Assembly (NCBI GenBank): GCA_021030915.1
Contig: JAGEMR010000073.1
Coordinates: 62,001-126,000, forward strand
Origin: Astrothelium macrocarpum
Taxonomy: Eukaryota > Ascomycota > Dothideomycetes > Trypetheliales > Trypetheliaceae
Length of the DNA stretch: 64,000 nucleotides
Direction: 5' to 3'
Shown: piece after piece, positions 11,209 to 22,086 of the stretch
Numbering within the stretch: position 1 is the first letter of the stretch
Layout of the letters: every line of letters starts with the position of its first letter
The notes under the pieces: generated by a model
What the model was told of the DNA's origin: nothing
Seen by the model: the letters and a program-made list of their open reading frames with translations, nothing else
The model's database searches: none
Translations under genes and position numbers: made by a program

Positions 11209-12229
11209 TGGTTGTCGATAACGGTCTTGACCCCATACAGCTAGCGCGCGCAGTCATGGATCAATACTTGGATTGTTTTCGATATGCTAGCTGTGCTGAA
11301 ATAGACGCGTGGCAAATCAAGCTATTGATTAGCCTCATAGATGGCTGAAGCGCAAAGTGGTGAGCGACGTTCAAACGTTTAGACAAGAATACTGCAAAAT
11401 CTTGGCTAGATGAGACTTGAATCGAGGCGAACTATTTAGAATCTCGTGATATTTCCGGTTATGGATCCTGATTTCCAAATTTTTCTCTCTTCAAATAAAG
11501 CAAGTTTACATAACCTTCGATAGGTGTACTCGAGTTGTCGTTGTATTCGCGATACTGGATACGCCAGGTTGCCTATTTAACGCTGTCTGCTGCTTTAGCG
11601 GTCAAAATCGGGACGGGACAACGGCACCTAAATTTACCATGCATTAAATCAGTTTCGACAAAATCGAAAACAGCTCAGGGCACGCGCCATTACAATATCC
11701 TATGCTCATTATCAATTTTCGCCCACGGAGCACTACACTTATGGACGACATTTCTTGTGTCTAAGATAAAACAGACGACAACTGAAGTCTACCTACGCAA
11801 TCAGGTTAGGCGTTCAACGGCAATACTTTGGCACTTGCGAACAAATCTCTGGCAGCTGAACAGCAGCGGAAATATCTATGTTAGCACTAACTTAGTAACA
11901 ATTACTACAGCTCCCTCGAAACAGTGTTCAATTTGACGGATAGATCCTACATGTTTTATGTGCCATCTCTCTCAAAAGTCAAGCCCATCTAAACTTAGTT
12001 CGTATCAAGCTAATTTTTATGTGAAGAACTTATTGATATTGAATCAATGCTATAAAACAGCCACTGCTGGAAAATAGAGAAACTAACGTAATAACAGATT
12101 AATCAGTTTGTGCCATGCGACCTTGTCCGCAGGATGTTCTCGAAGACCGATGCACTAACAAATCATCCGTTCAGCGGTTACGGACATTTAGGTGATATTA
12201 TAATTCACCGTTTTGATCGGCTCCGACAA
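11209..12229. other. AT-rich intergenic region, nothing recognised
   Basis: P450 3' side and zinc-finger gene 3' side. One 133-codon ORF (11535-11936) lacks a good ATG and any family resemblance. Confidence 0.35.
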
Positions 12230-12889
12230 TCATGCAGCCCAACCGTGTTTGCGCGCGATGTGCTCCTGAACTTCTTTGTTGGGCCAGTTTCCATATGCTT
12301 TCGGCGAGTCGCAGCTTCCAAAGAAGCACCGTTCATGGCGAACCTCTCGCGCATGTTTTTGAGCCTCTTTCTTGCCTCCTTGGAAGCAGACGTCGTGATC
12401 GATGCAGCTATATGTGCAGTATGGGTAATCCGTGTGTCGGGCGAGACCACTTGCGCAGTATATTGTCGTGTGGTCACACCTTCTGCACTTCCGAGAAGTT
12501 TGACGGCGATGATCCTCCAGCATTGCCGCATCGCGGAACCATTCCTTGCATGAAGGGCATTTCATCCTATCGACATTGATCTCATTCCAAGAGGGACCAC
12601 CATCGGTAGCAGCTTGGGACGAAGATGACCTTAGCCCAACGAGGCTGGTAGGCTCGAAACGCTGATCTGCAGAGCTAAGTCGACGTTCACTACTCGGCGA
12701 CCCAGGATAACGGCCCCCATTAGAGGAGCCGACAGAAGCGGACCTGTAGCGGTAGTCGTCAATGTCTTGCTGGTAAAGGTGGCGGCCCCGTGACTCGCCC
12801 TCCTCGCCGCCGGAGTTCGTGCTCAAAGTGCCCTCATCGCTCGACTCTCGTTCCTTACGCAAATGTTCCAAACTGTCACGTGGAGCCAT
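12230..12889 (-). CDS. C2H2-like zinc-finger protein
   Basis: ORF of 219 aa from the first ATG in frame (12889); an earlier TTG is ignored. Residues 1-100 are polar and disordered, rich in Ser, Glu and Arg. From residue 110 comes a dense metal-binding region: CPSC (111-114), then H127, then CRRC (135-138) with C145, H152, a run of cysteines (C158, C162, C168), H179/H185 and C188/C193, ending H210/H215. The spacing allows two or three zinc sites of C2H2 or C2HC type. It is likely nuclear and nucleic-acid binding by family analogy. No ortholog is recognised. Confidence 0.65.
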   Translation of the reverse strand: MAPRDSLEHLRKERESSDEGTLSTNSGGEEGESRGRHLYQQDIDDYRYRSASVGSSNGGRYPGSPSSERRLSSADQRFEPTSLVGLRSSSSQAATDGGPSWNEINVDRMKCPSCKEWFRDAAMLEDHRRQTSRKCRRCDHTTIYCASGLARHTDYPYCTYSCIDHDVCFQGGKKEAQKHAREVRHERCFFGSCDSPKAYGNWPNKEVQEHIARKHGWAA

Positions 12890-14474
12890 GTCTGAGCTTC
12901 TCAATCAACAGCAGATAAGTTGGACCAGGAGCTGAAGTTGGACAAATCTAGAATGTGAGTGATATAGGTCCATGAAGACTCGTTTGCGGGGTTGAGAGAT
13001 TTTTAAGGTCCTCTGCATAGCGCCAAATACAGCCTGACGGGAACTTCGCCAATCTATTGTTTCACCAAAAGCGGAGATTGAGAGATAATAAAATCTCTTT
13101 GTGTGGCGTTGAATGCTGCCCGATGGGAACCTCACCAATCGGCTGTTCCATAGAAGCGGGAAATGATAAGCCAGTTGGTTATGGGTGGCATCACTCACAT
13201 CAAACAGCTTCATGCAAGACTCGTCTATCCCAGCACATTTGAGTTCATATTTAGAAATGTTAAACGATAGGTAACCGGTCGGTTCGAGTTTATGTTCCGT
13301 CCTTTCGCGCACGTCAATTCAACTTTAATTATAGGACTTTCGAAATATAAATGAAATCCTTAGAGGCTGTTCAAAAAATTGTTCGATGCGATATTTTGTC
13401 TTCTCATTCCGTCTTCGATTCATAGAAAGACAGCGTGTTTAGCAAATAGCTTGGTCCAGAACTTCTCAACCTTATGATTTGCAATTATGTGATGTGTTGT
13501 TTTTCATCCCACCAGGCGAGATGCTTAAAGCCACAGATTGAATGACGCATGTTACATTGCGTCCGTGTGGTTTCTTGTCTTTTTTATTGGTCCACATGAC
13601 ACGGTATTTCTTTTTAGCTTTGCCATCCAATACATAGCGAGTCAACCCTCTAAGCAATTGAAGCCGATCCACAGCATGACTAAAATGGGGCTCCAGTTTT
13701 GTGTCTTTAGAGGAAGGAATATGCATTAATATCAAAAGTGAGAAGGGGTTGTGTTAAGGTTTCCAGATAGCTAGGTAAATAAGACAAGAGCCGGGTGAGA
13801 CGAGATTGGAGATTCGCAACCCAAACCCAACTGCAGAAATGGCATTGGAGCTGCTTATCAATCTGCCCGTCACGCGCCATGAGTGGGCACATCTGTCTAG
13901 TGGCTAATGAAATGAGGCCGAGCGAGAACTGTTTTCTTCAAATGGCAAATGCTGAACCCGATTCCTTAGCACAACGGTTGCATCTGAACCACAATGCAAT
14001 GTCACCAATTAAGTCTGCTTCGATGGGGAGCCATTGTCTTTTGGGTGAGACGGTACTGCGCCTCTCAAGCCAAAACTCTGAGTCCTACGCTGCGGATGGA
14101 CGGCAGATGTGGTTTGGGCAATGTTCAATTGGGTAGTCCATTGACTAGTAAGCCACATAATTCCTGAACAGCCAATTGAATAGCTACTGAATATCCAGAC
14201 AGACACCTGGTTGAATAGTTCAGAGTTTTGCATAACGTATTCTTTCTAAAGGATCTGTCCTCCAGCGTCAACGGGATCCATGAGAAAATCCTTCAGAGCT
14301 CACAATGAAGTATGGATATGGACGGAGGATTGCTACTGAAGGGTGTTGTCTAGCGTCCTTTTCGGTCGAGAAGCATCTGGCTCCATGGCAGTGAAACAGT
14401 GAGGGAGTGTTAAAATATGCTAGATTTTGACATTATGAGTAAGTGTCCAATTCACAAGCGGCTATAGAGTATGA
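12890..14474. other. intergenic region with a decayed duplication
   Basis: The minus-strand ORF 12905-13312 starts at GTG, shows no domain and overlaps a degenerate direct duplication (listed separately). The remainder to 14474 holds short ORFs only, with no recognisable genes. Confidence 0.35.
13021..13174. repeat. imperfect direct duplication, 86-bp spacing
   Basis: A stretch starting near 13021 recurs 86 bp further on (near 13107). The shared core is GGGAAC-TC-CCAATC followed by TGTT-CA and AAGCGG. Over about 50 aligned bases most mismatches are C/T or A/G transitions. The spacing is not a multiple of three, so it is not a coding repeat. Confidence 0.6.
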
Positions 14475-15830
14475 TCACAGTCGACTAGACTGAGGACGCG
14501 ACACTATCATATCCATGAAGCCACGCATGTCCAGGACGTGACCAAAAGCTTCATCCAGGATCCGCAGACCCTCCGCGATCTCCTCGGAAGAGACCGTGAC
14601 CGGGGGAGCCAGTCGGAATACACCACCCATGCCAGGAAGACTGACAATATTGCACGAGAGACCGCAAGCCATGGCTCTCTCAGAAATAGCTTGGCCAAGA
14701 TCGGGTGCAGGTTGCTTTGTGACAGGGTTCCAAACAATCTCAATGCCTTGAAGCAGGCCTCGACCACGAACATCCCCAATACACCGGTATTTCTTCTGCA
14801 GTTCAAGGAGTCCGTTTCGCAGCTGTTTACCTCGTTCAGCAGCAAGCATACACACATTGTCACGCTCGGCGATCTCGAGGACTTTGTTACCAACCGCCGC
14901 AGTGAGCGGATCATTGAGATGGGTGGTTAGCCATAGAAAACCCGCTTCTTTACAGCCGCGCTCGATTTCAGAAGTCGTGCTAACTGCAGCCAATGGCAAA
15001 CCACAGCCAAGTGTCTTGGAAAGGGCGAGAATGTCAGGAACAATGCCGTCATGTTCAAAAGCAAACACGGAGCCCGTACGCCCAACGCCAGTCTGCGCTT
15101 CGTCCATAATTAGTAGCATGTTGCGCTTCTTACATTCAACACTCATACGCCTTAGGTAGCCCGTGGGTGGCTCGAGGATACCACCAGTGGAAAGGATGGG
15201 CTCCATGATGAATGCGGCGAGAGATCCGACGCTCTGCTGGTCGATGAGAGACCATCCAAAGTCCATCTCCGTTTGCCAATCGTATGATCCGTCGGGTGTC
15301 CGAAAAGGAGAACGGTACGCGTAAGGAGCCGGAAAGGCAAGCTGTCCAGGCTGCGCAGGACCGCCATTCTTTCGCCCTGCCGAGAAGGTGGCAGAACCTG
15401 AGCCATGGGTTAGACCATGATAGCTGGCGGAGAAAGCAACGATCTCGAATTTCCCAGTGTAAAACTTGGCCATTTTAATGGCTGCTTCGGTGGATTCAGA
15501 ACCCGTGTTCAGGAAAAAGGACTTCTCTAGAGGGGCAGGAAGAAGGCGAGCGAGACGCTCTGCAAGATCGACGACTGGTTGCGTGATCATATTGCTGAGG
15601 AGATGATCAAGATTCTCCGCATATTTTTTGATGATATCAACGATTTCAGGATGAGAATGGCCAAGGAGTGAACTCATCTGACCAGAAGTGAAATCAAGAA
15701 TCTGCCTGTTGTTTTCATCGTAGAGCTTAGTTCCCTTGGCTTTTGTAATTATGATTGGTGAGTATGGAACCCCCGTTGTCATCAGAAATTTGTCTGTTCT
15801 GGACCAGAAATCGGTTGTTGCTAAAGACAT
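14475..15830 (-). CDS. 2,2-dialkylglycine decarboxylase-like class III aminotransferase
   Basis: PLP enzyme of aminotransferase class III, 451 aa in one exon. It is highly similar along its length to bacterial 2,2-dialkylglycine decarboxylase, which decarboxylates 2-aminoisobutyrate and related alpha,alpha-dialkyl amino acids and then transaminates pyruvate. Visible: DFTSGQMS (Q51), the PLP phosphate-binding turn NTGSESTEAA (109-117), SYHG (Y137, H138), EPILSTGG, MDEAQTGVGRTG (D243), the Schiff-base lysine in LSKTLG (K272) and the carboxylate-binding arginine in GGVFRLAPP (R406). K272 and R406 fall at the numbers used for the bacterial enzyme. Tyr replaces the usual Trp stacking on PLP and Leu replaces the nearby Met. 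It lies head-to-head with a Zn2Cys6 regulator. Family firm; exact substrate inferred. Confidence 0.88.
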   Translation of the reverse strand: MSLATTDFWSRTDKFLMTTGVPYSPIIITKAKGTKLYDENNRQILDFTSGQMSSLLGHSHPEIVDIIKKYAENLDHLLSNMITQPVVDLAERLARLLPAPLEKSFFLNTGSESTEAAIKMAKFYTGKFEIVAFSASYHGLTHGSGSATFSAGRKNGGPAQPGQLAFPAPYAYRSPFRTPDGSYDWQTEMDFGWSLIDQQSVGSLAAFIMEPILSTGGILEPPTGYLRRMSVECKKRNMLLIMDEAQTGVGRTGSVFAFEHDGIVPDILALSKTLGCGLPLAAVSTTSEIERGCKEAGFLWLTTHLNDPLTAAVGNKVLEIAERDNVCMLAAERGKQLRNGLLELQKKYRCIGDVRGRGLLQGIEIVWNPVTKQPAPDLGQAISERAMACGLSCNIVSLPGMGGVFRLAPPVTVSSEEIAEGLRILDEAFGHVLDMRGFMDMIVSRPQSSRL

Positions 15831-16066
15831 CGCGGAATCAGCGCAACACTAAAGTAGTAATTATTGATGAGAGGAGATGTGGACAAAGTCCATGTAATGA
15901 TGGCTTTGTCGAATAAATAGAAACGGGCGGACATGGTATTTATGTGCATTCTTAATGCTTGACTAGAATAAATTTTTGCAATAAGATAAACTTTGAAACC
16001 TTTGGGTTTGCCGCGGAAAACTACACCCTAAAAACATCATCGTAATGTAGTGGGACGTTCTCTCGT

Positions 16067-16084
16067 CACGTGCATATGCACGTG
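16067..16084. promoter_or_regulatory. 18-bp perfect palindrome, CACGTG-CATATG-CACGTG
   Basis: CACGTGCATATGCACGTG reads the same on both strands and consists of three abutting E-boxes, the outer two being CACGTG, the classic fungal bHLH core. It lies 237 bp from the decarboxylase start and 312 bp from the regulator start. GTGCACG recurs to its right. Its function as an operator is inferred. Confidence 0.6.
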
Positions 16085-16270
16085 CACGCGATGGGCTTGT
16101 GCACGCCTTTTGTTTCAATTCATCGTGCACTATCCCATCTCTTTCCACAGCGAAAGTCTCAGCCGAAATGGGTTGAATTGAAGCAGCGCTGGCAGCAGCA
16201 GCAGCAGCAAATTACTCAGAAATCTATAATTCTGTACCATTACTATGCTATCGAGGCCTCATTGGAAGAC

Positions 16271-16282
16271 CGGAACTGCCCG
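16271..16282. promoter_or_regulatory. CGG-N6-CCG inverted half-sites
   Basis: CGGAACTGCCCG matches the inverted CGG-N6-CCG layout bound by some Zn2Cys6 factors (Ppr1/UaY type). It is 114 bp upstream of the regulator's ATG, so autoregulation or control of the neighbour is conceivable. A chance match in 565 bp is not negligible. Confidence 0.3.
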
Positions 16283-16395
16283 CGGGAGCACCCTAGTTTT
16301 CCTTCGGAAAACTTAAGCTTCAATATCATGCTCACACCAACCATGCGAGCACCTTAGGCGATTGAGTCTCGTTTTGAGAAGGATGATGAGTGAAA

Positions 16396-18478
16396 ATGGC
16401 AGCTCGCGAGCTATCCGCTGTGCGACCATACCGTTCTCATCTTCAGCCAGCATGTTTCTCTTGCAGAAAGCGAAAATCTCAGTGCAAGGGCAATACTTCA
16501 CAGCCGTCAAAATGCCTTATGTGTTGCTTCCACGGAACGGATTGTGTGTTTCCAACTCCCTCAAAAGGATCGGCAAGAGGTGTTCGAGCAGCCAGGAAAA
16601 AACAATCGCGACCACGTCAGTCGTACAGCAGCCCTTCAAACACTGCGCACTCTGACCAGCATGATCCGGTCTCACCACCACAAGTCATCTGCTCTGAGAG
16701 AAGCAGCTCGGTGGAGACGCCGTTCCCAAACTCTACAAATCCTCTGGCTGATAATGACCATGAATTCCATGTAGTTGGGCCGGTGCTAAGCCCTGATGCC
16801 CAGCGAATTGCTCCTTATCTTTACAGTGAATCCAGTGGCATTACGCAAACAATGGAGTTAATCAGCCATTGTCAGGAACGTAGCATGGTGGAAGAAAAGC
16901 GTATCATGCTTAGCGCTGTCCGAAGATGTCCATTAGGGAATACTGCGGGCCAAACGGTAGCATCTCTGAGATGTCAAACGATTGAAAAGCTTGTAGAACC
17001 CTGCTGCACCAACTTAATAAATATGTGAGTATAGAAATATTAGATTATGAATCTGATTTCAAAGTTCTCTCATGAAAACGCTTCATGTGACCTGTATCAG
17101 GAATAATATTGTGGTGTCTCTATGCTGACTTCAATAGATTCTTCGAGAAGGTGAATACTTGCCTTCCGGTCTTGGACGAGACTTTCTTCAAGACACAGTA
17201 TGCGTCCGAGAAGGGAAAGATATCCGCAGCATTGCTTAGTTGTTTGTTCGCTCATACGATGTTATTCTGGAAACGGTCCGGGGAACGACAAGGTCAGCAT
17301 TGCCCTGACATTAGGTTTGTTTGGAACCTTGCAAACGAAGCGTTATATTCGGAACTGCATTTGTCTCCCGGAATACCAACTATTATTGCCATTTTGTTGG
17401 ATATCTCGGGTCGGCCTTTGACTTCCATGATCGGAAATAGTGTGCTTCTCAGTTCAGCGATTTCGATGGCGCATTCTTTAGGCTTGAATTACGATTCCTC
17501 AGTGTTGGAAATCTCTGCAGCAGAGAAGCGTCTTAGGACTAGAATTTGGTGGATCCTGATCATTTTCGACAAATGGTAAGCTTCGTCATCAAAATCTGAA
17601 AATATTTCCATGCAAAAATTCATGGGTGTAACAGGTCTAGTATCGCTTACGGCACCCCTCCACAACTAGTGAGGAGTCAGTACGATGTATGTGGTCCAGA
17701 TTTGACAAATTCCAACTCACCCGATCGCTGTGCTGGCGACGTAGAGGAACAACCCGCCTTCGCAGGGCTTGTGACTTTGACGGAGATACTTGGTGTCTAT
17801 CTAGAGTATGTATTCCGTTTACCAAAAACAACAGGTGGCCAATGTAGCCTTCAGATTCTTGACCTGGAAGGTAGACTTGCGCAGTGGGAAGATTCCTTGC
17901 CAAGTGGACTCAGGCGAGCAGTTCTCCGAGGGGCCAATCTCTTCATTTCTGGTTTGTCAAATCTAAGATTCGCATACCTCTATTTTAGATTTCTCATCCG
18001 GAAACTTGAGCTAGATAGCAAGAAGAACGGTCAGATGACCGATCTAGCCTCGTTAAAAGGCCTACACTATCAAACTCGACGAGCTGCCGAGGAAATTATC
18101 GTTCTCATCCAGGAGTTAGACGAGAGGGCATTAGGCGACTTTTGGCTACCATTCACTGCTTTTGCATTGTCGCACACTGTTGCGTTTCTTCTGAGATGTG
18201 CTATCGAAGTGGATAATGATTTGGCTGGGTTAACATCGAGCATTGCCTTGAAGCTTGCGCAGGACATGATCACGGCCTTACAATCTCATCGACGACGTTT
18301 CCGATGGGATCTTGGCGATATTTGTCTTGCGCAATATGCTCATGTCGTGGAGAAGCTAAAAACGATTGGTAATGGCTCCTCAGAGGACGCGCCCGATTTT
18401 GAGCAATTTTGGGCACTCAACGTACCCAGCAGCGACGAATCGTTCCAAAGCTTATGGGATTGGTTTGAGAGCACATAG
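16396..18478 (+). CDS. Zn(II)2Cys6 fungal transcription factor
   Basis: Nuclear regulator of 636 aa. Exons 16396-17024, 17138-17575, 17635-18478; intron 1 (113 nt) GTGAGT to AATAG, intron 2 (59 nt) GTAAGC to ACAG. The binuclear cluster is complete: C20, C23, C30, C40, C43, C50, with RKRK between the second and third cysteines. A Ser/Pro-rich linker follows, then the fungal-specific middle homology domain: FFEKVNTCLPVLDE around residue 215, ISMAHSLGLNYD and the RTRIWWILIIFDKW motif bridging into SSIAYGTPPQL. For exon 2 the acceptor at 17137 was preferred to one at 17100 because only the former keeps phase. It is divergent from the decarboxylase-like gene and may control it; the target is not shown by the sequence. 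Confidence 0.88.
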
Positions 18479-19015
18479 CGTTGATGTCGGGAAATCGTGT
18501 GTTATCTGAAAGAGCTTCTAATAATTCCGTCAAGGTGAAGTCCAAACTTAGTCTGTTCAAAGCCTCCAATGTGAACGTAGCATTAAGTCGATGTTCTGCA
18601 TAATCGTAGATTGTCAGATGTAAAGAAATACGACTTCACAATTTGAACTGGACACTAAGCTTGCTATTACATAGCTTTCTTAGACTAGATAAGAACGCGT
18701 AGATCATGGAAATGTGTTTTATAAACATATTCAATTTTCACCAGAAAATTAAAATAGTAGGAAATGAAATCCACCGACAAACACGTGAGGGCGCGCAGCA
18801 AGATGGATGCCTGCAATGACTTCACGCGATTTACATCCCATCCCGCCACTCTACTACATGCATCTCCATTTACCACCTTTGGATTAATTTTCCACGACCC
18901 GTGAGCTCTGGTTAGCTGCACATACAAGATCTGTGTCGTTGGCTCGTCAGTAATACTTTAACTGTCCTTCGCCGCTCAAAATCGCTAATCCGCACAGCGT
19001 TGCTATCCGCAAAGA
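18479..19015. other. intergenic region
   Basis: 3' side of the Zn2Cys6 gene and promoter of the DUF4211 gene. No ORF of interest. Confidence 0.4.
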
Positions 19016-21209
19016 ATGGGTCCATCCTCAAGATCTGCGCGGCTAAAAAGGCAAACTCGCTTGCAATTCAGCCCTCTACCATCTTCCTCTCCTCAGTCTA
19101 CCAACTATCCCGCTCAAATTCGTGATCGGGCTGCAGCTGTGACTTATGAGGGCTCTCCCCACTCGGCCAAACGACGAAAAACCAATGACCAAGGTCCGTC
19201 ATCTGACTTTGGTGCGAAAAACAACATGCTTTCATCTTGAACCTAAATTACTAAGCACCAGATCTATAGGCAATAATTTTGGCCTAGAAACTCCCAAGCA
19301 TACCTCCCAAATCCAGGGTCCTCAGTCTGATTCAGACAGTGAGCCCGTTCGAGTGTCGTCAAGAAAATCCTTGGATACAACAGGAAGCGGAGTAAGCAAG
19401 AAAGTCACACCCAGAGGTGTCGAAAAGAGCACCTTCTCATCTCCCTTGCCTTCTGCTCGATCTGGGGTGGGTATTTTTGGAGCGAGGGATAGCGCAATAA
19501 ACCCGTCGAGTGATGAAGAGACCTCGTCTTCGTCTGGAGAACAAATCGCACAGTCGGTAAGAAGAACGCGCAGGAACATGCTTGACAGGTCCAGAGCGAA
19601 GCAGAAAAATAATGGAGTCTCGGGACGTATTACACGTAGCAAAGCACATACGAACAATCTTATATCTGTGTTAGAAGACGGTGCGCCTGCTCCGGCAGAT
19701 CAACCAATACGTATAGACCTGGATAATTTGGGCGAGGCCGAGACAAGCGGTGACGAGATTATCGTTAATCCAAAATCCAAGGCCAAGCGATCAAAGATTT
19801 CTACACGCTCGCAAAAGCCGAAGAAGGTTGTCAAAGATCTCGATGACTTTATAGTTGATGAAGACGATGAAGAAGAATCCGATGTACAAATCATCAAAGA
19901 ATCCAGATCGAATCATGCAAATGTGATTAGCGACGAAGAGGAAGAGGAAAACAACGATGAAGACAACGAGGAGGATGACGATGACGTTCCTGTCACGCCT
20001 CGAAAGCGCCGAATTGACATTGAGTCCAAATCTAGGACGCCACATAAGGCGACTCGGCAAGAGAGGGAGGACCTTGATGAAGACTTAGAATTCCTCCAAC
20101 CTTCGGAAGATGACAAACCACAACGATTTTCCCGGATTCGTAAAGACAAGCTATCTACGCCCAAGCAAAGCGCACGAACCAGAGCATTGGAGGCCTTGAA
20201 GAAGCGACGCGCAGGGAAACAGATTGTCATTTCAGACGAAGAGGACGAAGAAGGAGATGCAAGAGGAGAAGTCGACTTTGGAGACGAATATGATAGTGAA
20301 AACCTACAGGATCCTGCTGACTACAGTGTTAGAAATGGCATGCCTTCCAGTGACGCCCTTGCAATGTTCGAGGAAGACGAGGGCGATGAGGGTTTCATCG
20401 AAGATGACGAGGACCCCCTTGGCGCTCCAACCGCTGCAATACCGATCCAGTTCACCGGCTTGCAATCGCGCAAACCAAAGCAGCTTTTCAAATTTGCCAT
20501 TGAATGGATGGTACAGAAGAAGTTCAATCCAGCCTTCCAAATGGACGACGATGTTTACCGCCTCACCTTTGACAAGCTCGATGATGAGGTGAAAGGGCTG
20601 GTGGGATCAAAATTTGTGTCTTCGGCTTGGACTCTGGATTTTACGAGGGCGCTTCAAGCTAGACCACAAATTGAGGATTACGAGATTGGTTCGAGCATGT
20701 TCAACGATAAATGCGCTGCTTGCAATCGTAGTGGCCACCCTGCCTCATGGCAAGTGCGCTTTACCGGAAAGCCTTATTATGAAGAGACTCTTGAAGATGT
20801 AGAACAAGAAGACGACGAGGAAGATGATGCTGGGGATAGTGAGGATGAGGAGTACGGAGCAACGAAAGTCGATTACGATAGCAAGGGACGTCCCATCCCA
20901 AGCGACAAGAAAACCTTTGAAGTCGGGAAATTCTGTATGCGGAATGCCAGGATTGGGCATGCGCTCGCGCATTGGCGTTACCACCTCAACGAATGGGTCA
21001 TTGACTACCTCAGGGATGAGGGCTACCTCACGCCTGAAAAGATTGTTGAGCGAGATAGCTGGAATGTACGGAAGCGGCGGGAGTTTGCCAATTCCGTGGT
21101 GGATGACATGGAAGAAAAGGGCGAGATTAAAAGACTGCACAGAGATTATCGGACTGAGATAGATTCTGCTAGAGAGGCGAAGACCGAGGATCGGTTTGCC
21201 CAGTTTTGA
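19016..21209 (+). CDS. acidic nuclear-type protein with C-terminal DUF4211 domain
   Basis: Exons 19016-19211 and 19270-21209; product 711 aa. The 58-nt intron uses GTGCGA and TAG; a competing donor GTCCGT at 19194 keeps the same phase, so six residues are uncertain. Residues 1-450 are disordered and alternate basic segments (SAKRRK, PRKRR, KKRRAGK) with long Asp/Glu runs. The C-terminal third from about 470 matches DUF4211: LFKFAIEWMVQKKFNPAF, a Cys pair KCAACNRSGHPASW, CMRNARIGHALAHWRYHL, and RDEGYLTPEKI. An acidic insert sits after the Cys pair. The domain occurs in fungal proteins of uncertain role; the charge pattern suggests a chromatin or nuclear protein, which is inference. Confidence 0.82.
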
Positions 21210-21709
21210 ATAATGACCATTGGTGGCTGGAATCATGGTTGACATATCTAGAGATTTGCTCACTGAAAAATTCCTCATGATCAGAATCAGTCTCAATCTC
21301 AAACCCAAACTTAAACTTGGTTGAATCCCGTCGAGTCTGTACATCTGATGTTTGAGCTTTCGCTATCGCAGTCCATCATGTTTATTGCTGTGACTAACAC
21401 TCTATGGCAACACTGTATTAGACAACACAACCCCCGTACTCCTGAGAAACAGTGTCAGTGGAGACATAGAAGTCCCTCGTCCCGATCCCCGTGAATAAGC
21501 TCTTCAGTCTCTTATTATAGCGGTATGGTTAAATAACCAGGTGCTACGTAGCGAGTGCGTCGTCCTCCTCCGCCGTCTCTTAAATCACTTGCCCATATTG
21601 CAAAAAATGCTACGACATATTTCTCTTCTAAAAGTGCAGCCCGTCACTTTCCTCTCTATCATCGCGAGCAATACCAGTTCCACAGCTTTCTCCCCCGTCC
21701 AGGCCCGTT
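21210..21709. other. convergent intergenic region
   Basis: 3' regions of the DUF4211 gene (+) and APC13 (-). Small plus-strand ORFs overlapping 21541-21900 are antisense to APC13. Confidence 0.4.
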
Positions 21710-22086
21710 TCATCGCGGCAAGAACATCACCTTCGCACGATTCGACCACGCCTCCGCATCCTCTGTCTTCGGACCCCTCCGCATCAGTCCGTCGAGCCCC
21801 AAATCCCTCCAAGCCGGCTCGCGCTGCCGCATGGTGGCGCGCTGAATGCCGAACGCCGCATGTTGGTCGGGGACGACGTCGTCTTCGTCCTCCGGGTTGA
21901 TGGGCTGGTGTTGGGGGGGCACGTAGATGTCTTCGGGGGCGATGCGGGTGCGGCAGAAGTCTTCGAAGAGGTCGGCGATGCGAGGCTGGTTGAGGTGCAC
22001 GTAGGTGTGGGAGGAGTCGCGGGACTGGACTGTGTGAGTGATGGTCGAGGATTTTAATAGAAGGTATTAAAATCGAGTCTCACCAT
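21710..22086 (-). CDS. anaphase-promoting complex subunit 13 (Apc13)
   Basis: Small subunit of the APC/C ubiquitin ligase, 105 aa. Two exons: 22084-22086, which is only the start codon, and 21710-22024. The 59-nt intron begins GTGAGA immediately after ATG and ends CCAG. The spliced N-terminus reads MSRDSSHTYVHL, continuing NQPRIADLFEDFC. Apc13 hallmarks follow: PEDIYVPP, INPEDEDDVVPDQHAAFGI (around residues 45-63) and PAWRDLGLDGLM. Without the ATG exon the frame has no start codon before HTYV. It is divergent from RPS29 with 348 bp between the two start codons. Confidence 0.82.

Larger units (their letters stand above)
15831..16395. promoter_or_regulatory. shared divergent promoter of decarboxylase and regulator
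   Basis: 565 bp between the start codons of the decarboxylase-like gene (-) and the Zn2Cys6 gene (+). It holds an 18-bp palindrome at 16067-16084, a direct repeat of GTGCACG just right of it, a (GCA)n run at 16192-16209 and a CGG-N6-CCG site at 16271-16282. Co-regulation of the two genes is an inference from layout. Confidence 0.55.

Noticed and set aside
13261..13290. GGTTCGAG, tRNA B-box-like
   Set aside because: No matching A box, acceptor stem or TTT terminator around it; similar partial matches near 33630 and 54000 fail the same way.
17041..17101. Acceptor GTATCAG at 17100 in the Zn2Cys6 gene
   Set aside because: It gives the wrong phase; the AG at 17137 restores INIFFEKVNTCLP.
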